This document shows, in pieces, positions 43,201 through 64,000 of a DNA stretch of 64,000 bases (position 1 is the first letter of the stretch; every line of letters starts with the position of its first letter). The notes beneath the pieces are model-generated. The model was not told the origin of the DNA. It worked only from the letters and a program-made list of their open reading frames with translations, and did not search any database. The stretch is from Pithys albifrons albifrons (Eukaryota; Chordata; Aves; Passeriformes; Thamnophilidae). Location: NCBI RefSeq assembly GCF_047495875.1, contig NC_092471.1:6035001-6099000 (forward strand), written 5' to 3'. The translations under genes were made by a program, and so were the position numbers.

Positions 43201-46200
43201 CGGCCACCACGAATTTATCTTTTTCTTTTCTCTTCAAAAGCTTTGTCAGTTTTGAATAATATCCTGTGAGTAGAGGCTGCTGAAGTGCCACATGGCCATG
43301 TGCATCTCCAACACGTACTCCAACTCCCTGAGCAGTTTTATCATAATGATTAAGTTTCTTAACTTAAATCAAGGATGTCTCTGGAGTTCCCTACAACGAT
43401 GTGAACTTAAGATAAACAATGAATGATGAATAGGCCAATTACTGAAACCTCCCTTACTGAAACTTTCAGCTGAGGCCGTACATGGCTGGTTGATAAGAGA
43501 AGGTACTCGTCGTGTCATCTGGCAAATGTTACCAAAAACGGGATGATTTGAAGCAAAGAGTTCTGTGTAATCAGGCACTGGATAATAAGCAATTCTTTTA
43601 TATGTGATTTTTCCCTTTCTCTGTTTGCTGTTTGGGATGTTGGTAGTGGAGAGGGAGCCAGCAGCCTGAGCCACATGCACTCAAATTCTTCATTCTGGTG
43701 CAGAACCCTGCCACCTGCCCCCACAACTGGTCTCGGTTCAAGACACAAAAGTAGCAGGAGATGGCCAGGGGCTGTGTGGTGGTACTGCATATCTGCTGAT
43801 GGTGAGGAAGCCTTTCCTGAGAGACCTACCCAAACCAGGGAACAGCCATTCCATAAGTCTACTGTCAGCGTGCTCAAAGCTTCACGGGTGCAACTGCAAA
43901 GGGGCACAGACACTTGGGACTACAGCTGAGGATCAAGGGACAGGCACCATGAACCAGGGATGCAGCACCTCAGAGAAGCTGCCAGACAGTCCTCTGGATG
44001 TATTTTGGGGATGAAGCACCTAAAAAAGCACAGCTAGAGGCATTCCCCTACGGAGAGACCTCACAGTGGAAGACAAGAAGAAGGGGTAAAAGCTGGTGGG
44101 GGTGAACACAATGGGGTCCCTCTGGTCCTGAGGCTCTGTGTCACTCCCCTGATTGTGTCCAGGAGCAAGTGTCACCACTGCCACCACACCACCCAGCAGC
44201 AAGAGCAGCATCCCGTGGTAAATGATATGATTTACTTACTGCCTATGGAATTGCCCAATTAATTCACTATCCACATTAATATTATGCCTCATTTTTAACT
44301 TTACTGTCTCCATCGTTCCAATTTAGTGCTGCTCAGAGATGCTGCCACTGACCTTAATGGGTTTTTCATTATAACAAAGAGCACGATATTAATCACAAGG
44401 GGGTTTCAACTGGAGGTTGCTGCCTGAGACCCACTGCTTTGGGGAGCTGCTTTTTAGTGGTTTGGAGACCTATTTTATTTCTGCCAGTCTTCTCGACCCC
44501 ACTCACACTGTGTACAAAGATTCATGCTGTCCAGGAGGAATTTCTTGGTATAACATTTCCAGGCACGGAGATTTTATGCAGCAGTCAAGCTATGCTGCAG
44601 ATATGATAGATTTTTCTGGGCAAATTGGAACAAGGAGTAGAAAACTGAAAGGATGCACCAGTCATAGCCAATGAGCCTCTTATTGTCCTGTATAAAAATC
44701 AAATGCCTTTTAATCATTTCAAATGTTCTTCTGGGTATCAATTAGTCACACATTAATATTGGTATTACTTCTCTCCCTCAGTTTGCATCAGATTAAATTC
44801 TCCCCTGTCATATGCACTCGTGCTCATTAGCTTCAAGGAAAATTAGTGATTGTTCCCTCTTCATTGGCACTGATGAGAGATTTTCATCAGAACTGCTTTT
44901 TATATAGAGAATCTGATTGTCACCTTAAAGTGATTGAGGGTTTTTCCCCCAAAATTGTTGTCTTTTTGTAAAAAAGTACTTTTCTTTTTCCTCTAAAACC
45001 CTGAACTCTGAGTTAGAGCATTGGGGAATGAGAGGGAAAAAATGTTCTTGATGAGTGTCATCCTGCAGTTTCTGTCAGTCTCTGCATTCCAACTATCTGT
45101 CTCATTGTCAGAATCCAGTGACTGTTGCACACCCACAGCTGATGAGGGGAGGACACTTGGGGTTGCACAGGGTTTTGCTGCTGTCAACCCCCTCGATTCA
45201 AGGCTGAGTATTTATAATCCTCTCTTTGGAGAGCAGCAGTGTGGAGGGATCTCACTCAGCTTCCTGTCCTGCATGGGGCCAGGACAGGCAGTGCAGAGCT
45301 GACTCTGCAGCTCCACATGTGTGTGTGTGTATGTATTCATTGTATGTGCTCACTCCCGTTGCACCCCATCCCTCCTGGGCAGCAGTGTCCAATTTTGCAG
45401 GCTGCAGCAGAACAAAGTCTCCAGCACAGCTGCAGGATTCGCCCACTCCCCCACCACTCACCTCGGCTGCTTCATCCCCAGCACTCCAAGTGCTGGAAGG
45501 GATGGGTGATATTTATTGAGTTTTATTAACTCCCAGCCCTGGGAGGTTCTCACCTCTTCCAGCTAATTCAGACACCCGACTCCTGCCGGAGTTACAGTGA
45601 TTGCCATTAAAAAGCTTGACATTTACCTTACAACAGTAATAAAATAATAATGCCTAATTTAGTTTATGAGTGGTATTTGCAGTGTTTCCTGTGCCTTGAG
45701 TGGGGAATATGGTGAAGATCCCTCCTCTGCTGATCAATTACGTCTGTTTAACGCCACTGCTGTAATTCTTTCCTGTAATCAGAACCATCTTTCTGTAGAG
45801 CTGTTCCAAAGTTTTCCTCTGAAACTCTGGTTTTGACAAGAAAAGAAAATATTTTCAAATACTTCAGTTTCCAGTGAATAACAAAACCTTCTGAGATGGA
45901 ACTTTCTAGTGAGAAGTGGAGACAGACAAACCCAGTGTCTGCACAGATTTGCTGTGTTTAGATTTCCAAAATCTCTCAGATGTTTTCAAAGGCTGCTTGT
46001 GATTGCTTTCGATTAAAAAGGGATTTTTTTCTCCTCCAAATAACCTCATCAATATGATTCCCTTCTGTTAACAGCTTCTTAAATACTAAATGCCCCTGCT
46101 GTGCTTTACACCTTTAGCACTGCAGAGGGGCTGTGGGGTGAGGTGCTCCTGCTGCTCCAGAGCCAGGGAGCCCAAACCCCTTGCAGGGAGCGGATACACA

Positions 46201-46734
46201 CCAGGGCACAACCCTCAGCACACACATGTGCACGATGGTCTCCCCAAGCTGTTCATCATCTCCACCTCTGTCCCTCCAGGATTTACCCCCCCGGTTGCAG
46301 ATAGTGATGTCCAGTGCTCACAAAGCCAACCCAGACCTGCTAAGAGCAATTTCTGTCTGCATTTCTCATCCTGAGCAAAACTCAATGTGGATTTTCTTTT
46401 TTTTCAGTGCAATTTTAATTACTGCATGATGCACTCTGGGTTTTTATTAAACAGCTTGGAAAAAGAGTCCATGCCAGCTCTTCTACACCAGGGAGCCTCA
46501 TCCTGTTCAGACTAGAAACCTCACTCCAAATTTCTGAAAACCTTTCTTAAGATGGGTTCACTTCCATGAAGAAATGCTGCGATTTCAACAAATGGAAATT
46601 TTTGACCATAGATAAAGAAATAAGTTAGTCAGGAAATTCCTGGCTAGGCCAACTTTGGGGCAAGGCTCTGCACAAGGCAGGCGTGGGATGCCAGAGCCCT
46701 CCACAGGGAGAGATCGGGCTTCACAGCGCCCACA

Positions 46735-46895
46735 CACTGTGCACATGTGTGTACGTGCACACCCATGTCCATGTTCATGCTAACACATTGCACACACACA
46801 GCTGTGTGCACACAGACACATGTACATACACACTCACACCCATGCCCATGTGCCTACACACACATGCTCACACACACACATACCCACATACATTT
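46735..46895. repeat. Imperfect (CA)n/ACATG-rich tract
   Basis: CA-rich DNA with interspersed CACATG and CCCATG units, grading into the minisatellite on its right. Confidence 0.75.
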
Positions 46896-46904
46896 GCCCC
46901 CAGC

Positions 46905-47085
46905 CACACCCGTGTCGCCACACCATGCCAATGTTCCCCAGTCATGCCCATGTCCCCCTGCCACACCCATGTCCCCCCACCATGCCCATGTCCCCCTGCC
47001 ATGCCCATGTCCTCCCACCATGTCCATGTCCGCCCCCCCATGCCCATGTCCCCCTGCCATGCCCATGTTCCCATGCCACAGAGGG
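46905..47085. repeat. Minisatellite, ~18-bp CCCATGTCCCC unit
   Basis: About ten units of the type CCATGCCCATGTCCCCCTG, with single-base variants, lie in tandem. On the plus strand they translate as repeating Pro/Met/Ser or His/Val/Pro blocks, so the open frames across them carry no coding evidence. The array ends about 450 bp upstream of the TNMD start codon. Confidence 0.85.
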
Positions 47086-47199
47086 ACCTCACTGGCAGTT
47101 CTCAGGCTGTTCTTGCTGCAGAACCCCCTCACATGCATAAACAGAGGTGAGCAGCCCCCTGATTACAGTAGTGCCCATGTCCCCAAGCTCCAGGGGGAC

Positions 47200-47534
47200 T
47201 GGCAGTGTTTGCACAGCCTGGGCACCTCCAGCTGTTGGTACATGGACAAAAGTGTAGGGCAGAAGCAGAGATTAAACAAAAAATGTGGCCCTGAACATGT
47301 GTGACAGACATCACACCATGAGGCTCATGTGGGCTCATCTCCAGCAGCGTGGGAATGGCTTGTGCCCTGCAGACAGGAGCACTGCAGGAGCGCCTGGGGC
47401 CCCACAGGCTGTGGGGAAGGCTGGCTGCACCTCCGTGGGGGCGGCCGTGACCCAGCCTTCCCACCGCGTGTGCAGCCAGAGCCTCTCTAACTCCACCTCG
47501 GAGCAGGCTGGAGTCCTCGCACACAGAGGAGACC
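47200..47534 (+). promoter_or_regulatory. TNMD: Probable TNMD promoter/5' UTR region
   Basis: This interval directly precedes the TNMD start codon. I see no clear TATA box. E-box cores (CANNTG) such as CAGCTG at 47230-47235 are present, which would suit scleraxis-type bHLH control known for tenomodulin, but such cores are common by chance. Start site and leader length are not determined. Confidence 0.35.
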
Positions 47535-56005
<8,471 letters not shown>

Positions 56006-56260
56006 CACCCACCACTGGGGTGCTGCCCCCTGCCCGCCAGCCGCGTCACCGCCCATCCAGGTGCATTCTGACAGAGCCAACATGCAACCTGTTTGATATC
56101 CAGTGAGGTGTAAACCTGCCGACTGTGACTCCCTCACCGTGTGTAACCCTCAGCATCCTGCGCTGCTCCCGCGGGGCTGGGGGGAGGCCACGCTCAAGAG
56201 CGTCGCTACCACGCTGAGCAGCAAGAGGCAAACAATAAACGTCTTGTATGAGCGATTGCA
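56006..56260 (+). other. TNMD: TNMD 3' UTR
   Basis: A short 3' UTR of about 250 nt from the stop codon to the expected cleavage site, which follows AATAAA at 56234-56239. The exact end is inferred. Confidence 0.75.
56234..56239 (+). terminator. TNMD: TNMD polyadenylation signal AATAAA
   Basis: Canonical AATAAA, 229 nt after the stop codon, followed by a T/G-containing stretch (GTCTTGTATG). It is the first such signal downstream of the stop. Confidence 0.8.
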
Positions 56261-58685
56261 AAGAAAACGGCAAGTCGTTTAGTCTCAGTCTGATGCTTAA
56301 TGGGTCTGAGAAGTGATCTAATTGCTTGGCTGACTCGTCACGAGCATCCATAACTCAGGTACTGGGACTGCCAGCACTCGCCTCACTGGAAACGTGCAGA
56401 GGTCCCTAATTTGCTCCTTGATAGTGCTGGTGGTTGTTCAGCATGTCTTGACCTCCTGTTCCAGCATGTTCTGATGTGTTCAGTAGTTACTGACAGCTCA
56501 GGGGTGCCACCAGTCCCCTCTGGAGTTGTGCCAGCACAGGCAGGCACAGGAGCTGGCAAAAGGAGTTCCCTGAGAAACCAAGCAGCCAAAGTCAGAGGGA
56601 GCATAGGTGTGGAAGACTCAAGTGCCACCAGTTGTCCCCAGCCCTGTCACAAACCTGAGCTCAGACGGGAAAAACTACGTCCTAGACACTACAGCTGCCC
56701 TGAGCAGGACACTGCCTGAGCAGTGCTGAGAGCTAACACCAAAAACCCTGTGCACTCCTGTGCAGCCCTCCTCTGCCCACAGCCTCAGGGCTCACCCCAG
56801 ATCCAGGTTCAAACTGTCATCCCAGGGAAACAGCTGCAGTCAAGGGGCTCTGGCATCCTACAGGTGTCACTGGACAAAACCCTCTATGTGTCACCAGGGG
56901 GCAAATACTGCCATGGCCAGAATATACATATGGAGAAGGGAGGAGAAGTCAGACTCTGCTCACTGCCACTGTGCCAGGTACCAGCTGTGGTGTCCCCAGG
57001 GCTGCCAGGCCCTCCTCACATCTCTGCACCTCCCATGGGGACATAAGCATATTTTAAGGGCAGTTCCCTTTGTTCCGTTCATGGCTGTGCTGACAATGTG
57101 ATTAAAACACTGGGAGCATGGTGCAGCAGAATTCCCCACATGGCATCCCAAGGGACACAAACCAGCCTTGGGGACATGAAGCATTTCTGACAAATCCCCT
57201 GAGACATTTATCCCCCTGAGAGGGGAGGTTCAAATATGGCAAGCAATGTGTGAAACCCACCCAGTCACAGCTCCTGAAAGAAACCAGAGCCCTGGGGCCA
57301 GGCAGCAACACTTCTGTGCCTGCTCAGTGTGTCCAGATGGGTGACCAAGGTGCATCCAATGCCTTTGCCAGGACAGCAGTGTCCCAAGTCAGTCTGGCAC
57401 CTTGCCCAGCACATGTCTGTTCCTCTGGGACATCTCTCTAAATTAAAGAGACTGGTCTACGTAGGTGCTATTCAACCAGGTACGATCTGCACACTCGGAT
57501 GGCCACAGTGTTGTCACTGCCCATGGGGATGAGCAGGCTGGACAAGTCTCCACACTTTCCAGATTGGCACAGGTTTTCCTGCAGTAGTTTGGAGACCCCC
57601 CCAGGCTCTTCATGTCACTCTCTGCAGGCACTATCCCTGTCCGCCTGGCATCACCTCCTCCAGCTGCCTTGAGAAGTGATCTCCCTGTGAAGGCAGGAGC
57701 ACAGACCAGGGCAGGGTCCTTCCCTCTGTGCAGGCTTTCAGAGGATGGGCTTATCCAAACATGGCCCTGCTTCTCACATGTCCTTGCCCTGTCTCCATCC
57801 ATCCGTTATTGCCGTCAGCCAATCTCCAGCCCAGTTTCCATGCTCTGACGCACTCTGCCTTGCCATCCCAGGCCAGGAGGCTTTCAGCCTGCCAGGAGCT
57901 GACAACCGTCTGATTTACTCACCTGGGTTAAATGCAACACAAGGATTTCAGGTGTTTCCCTTCAGATTCCTCTGTCAGCAGCAAGGCTGACCCGTACCAG
58001 GTCATTGTCTGCACCATGGGGTGACTGGGCTGGGACAGCTCACCCAGCACTGAGGTAGCATTTGCCAGAGCAGTGATGCTGGCAAAGGGCCACCACTGCT
58101 GCCCATGGCTTCACTGCTCCATTTCCACCTGCCTCCTCCCCAAGAACAGGACAGGCAGCCCCCCATCCAGTTGGACACAGCCCATTTGAGTTCAGTGTTC
58201 AAGACCCAAAAATCCCCCGAGCCTTGCAGAGAACTTCACACATCACCATGGCATCAGGCTCAGTAAGGCTGAAAAAACAGCCCAAAGATGAGCAGTAACA
58301 AATGAACATAAAGTCTTAAATCCACATTTCTTACCCTGGGGAGCATCTGGGGACTGCTCAATGCTGCCCTGCCCTTCTGCTCCAAGACAGAGGCCAGCCA
58401 ATGATGCACGTGCTTGCACTGGGCTGAACTTACCCACCTGGCTCCTGGGCTGCGATGCTCCAGGCCTTCTGCTTCAGCACTCTTATACAACCTCTGCTAT
58501 GAAAAAAATTCAATTACAGAAGTTATTTGCAAGCAGAAGTGCACCAGTGCACTGGTGGAGGAATGTGAATCACAATGGCCAGAGCTTTCCGCCTGGCCTG
58601 AGGTGAGCAGGTCACTCCCAGGGGAATTGATGCTCTGCAAGTAGAGGAATTTCCAGGACATGAAAGAAAAGTCAAGGAGGTTTCA
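56261..58685. other. Intergenic spacer between convergent TNMD and TSPAN6
   Basis: A 2.4-kb spacer between the two 3' ends. It contains duplicate copy B and no recognised gene. Open frames are short and overlapping. Confidence 0.75.
57318..57405 (+). repeat. Dispersed duplicate, copy B
   Basis: Second copy of the segment in TNMD intron 5, about 2.5 kb away, in the TNMD-TSPAN6 interval. Roughly 80 to 85 percent similar by eye. Confidence 0.7.
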
Positions 58686-58689
58686 TAGA

Positions 58690-59639
58690 GTAAAATATCT
58701 TAATATTTATTGTGTCTCAGGATAAAAGAGTTCTACTCAATACACGAAATGAGTTGAAGCAGCATATAATACTGACAATCAAGTCACAGCTGACTCGGTG
58801 CAAGGACACCTACCAAAGTAAAGGCACCAGAAGCTACATCACCAAATCTCGCTACAGCTTACAAATAGCCACTATAGCCTGTACTTCAAGAAGTACAACT
58901 GTAAAAAAGTATATAAAACCCAGGGTAGGGATGAGAGAGAGCTTGGCAATAAGCCAAGACCTGGCTGAGCCAAGGCTTCAGGCAGGCAGGGCCATGTTTT
59001 AACGGGGCAACAGCCCCATCTCGAGAGCAACCACTTCTGGAGAGCAAGGGGATGTCAAGGGGCTGCCAGAGGGGAGAGGAAGCATCGCTTTCCCAAGAGA
59101 GGCACTGAAGATGAGCACTGGGAGTCCCATGAGGACCCAAGCACAGTGGGTTCAACACGGCACGACACTGCACTGCCGAGGAAATAGCTAGGGGCTGCAG
59201 CGCCCGGAGGAATGTGCTGGCTGTAACCACCGCAGCTACACTAATTATCCCAGACGGTGGCACAGCAGAGTAGTGTCAGGACAAGTCCCTGAGCGCACCA
59301 GGACAGCTGCTGCGCTCATTTCTATGAGCCAGCCGAGAAGATCAGTCAGTTCAAAGCAAGATTTCACGACGCAGCATCCAGAGGAAAACTGGAGGTGAAG
59401 GCATCCTCCCCAGCCACGGAGAGCATTCCCTGCAATGTACAACAGCAAAGATTTTACAGATAGGATGGATTTACACACAGTTTAGAATGACACAGGAGAC
59501 ATGGTCTTGCAGGTGCCCTCTAAGCACACCCCCCACACATGGTGCCCCCATCCCAGGAGTGACCAGGCAGCAGCCAGCAGTGCAGAGCCCACTAACATAC
59601 AGACATACCCAGCAAGAGGCACAGCGTGCTGGGGACCAG
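58690..59639 (-). other. TSPAN6: TSPAN6 3' UTR
   Basis: About 950 nt from the stop codon to just beyond the only AATAAA found on this strand in the interval. The cleavage point is inferred. Confidence 0.7.
58706..58711 (-). terminator. TSPAN6: TSPAN6 polyadenylation signal AATAAA
   Basis: TTTATT on the plus strand, so AATAAA on the transcribed sense, about 930 nt after the stop codon. It is the first canonical signal downstream. Confidence 0.7.
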
Positions 59640-63966
<4,327 letters not shown>

Positions 63967-64000
63967 GGCCGACACCGGGCGACTGTCGGTGCCGGGCCGG
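63967..64000 (-). promoter_or_regulatory. TSPAN6: TSPAN6 5' UTR/promoter edge
   Basis: Only 34 bp upstream of the start codon are in the window, and they are GC-rich. With the CpG-rich exon 1 and intron 1 they suggest a CpG-island promoter continuing beyond the right edge. Confidence 0.5.

Larger units (their letters stand above)
40206..47534. other. Intergenic DNA between PCDH19 and TNMD, distal part
   Basis: No gene is recognised. It holds C-rich and simple-repeat patches: an (AT)n at 42021-42032, a (TG)n at 45319-45334, CA-rich DNA at 46735-46895 and a minisatellite at 46905-47085. AT-rich repeat-free blocks at about 44220-45000 and 45600-46080 have the look of conserved non-coding DNA. 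The TNMD promoter must lie near its right edge. Confidence 0.7.

Noticed and set aside
46683..47304. Plus-strand frames rich in His/Pro/Met/Thr repeats
   Set aside because: Translations of the CA-rich tract and minisatellite; all three frames are open because of the repeat unit.

Overview
The window is vertebrate nuclear DNA and almost certainly from a bird. Genes are split into short exons with GT-AG introns. The only interspersed repeats I recognise are CR1 LINE fragments. Introns are compact, and the gene order PCDH19 - TNMD - TSPAN6 matches human Xq22.1 as I remember it; in birds that region lies on an autosome. Three protein-coding genes are supported. I found no convincing tRNA, rRNA, CRISPR, phage or bacterial feature.

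Layout. (1) 1-22009, minus strand: the 5' part of PCDH19, a delta-2 protocadherin. Exon 1 (19869-22009) encodes the signal peptide, the cadherin repeats and the membrane segment. One cytoplasmic exon follows (16552-16879). The remaining 3' exons lie beyond the left edge, so 1-16551 is intron. A GC/CpG-rich promoter and 5' UTR region (about 21900-23600) sits upstream, with CCAAT and GC boxes, two upstream mini-ORFs and pentanucleotide repeats. (2) About 23600-47534: intergenic DNA between the divergent PCDH19 and TNMD genes, holding CR1 relics, simple repeats, a 21-base G run, a minisatellite and AT-rich stretches that look like conserved non-coding elements. (3) 47535-56005, plus strand: complete TNMD (tenomodulin), seven coding exons and 320 codons by my splicing, with a polyadenylation signal at 56234. 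(4) 59640-63966, minus strand: complete TSPAN6 coding region, seven coding exons and 252 codons, with a 3' UTR reaching a polyadenylation signal near 58706. TNMD and TSPAN6 are convergent.

The genes are neighbours by ancestry rather than parts of one pathway. PCDH19 is a neuronal calcium-dependent adhesion molecule. Tenomodulin is a type II membrane glycoprotein of tendon and ligament. TSPAN6 is a four-pass scaffold in membranes and endosomes.

Nothing in the window amounts to a clear new system. The points most worth a second look are: an intron ORF of about 280 codons with no recognisable domain (2952-3803); a hydrophobic, multi-pass-looking minus-strand reading frame at 1728-2530; the apparent absence of the alternative 47-residue PCDH19 exon known in human; the uORF and repeat arrangement in the PCDH19 leader; and a short duplicated segment flanking the 3' half of TNMD.
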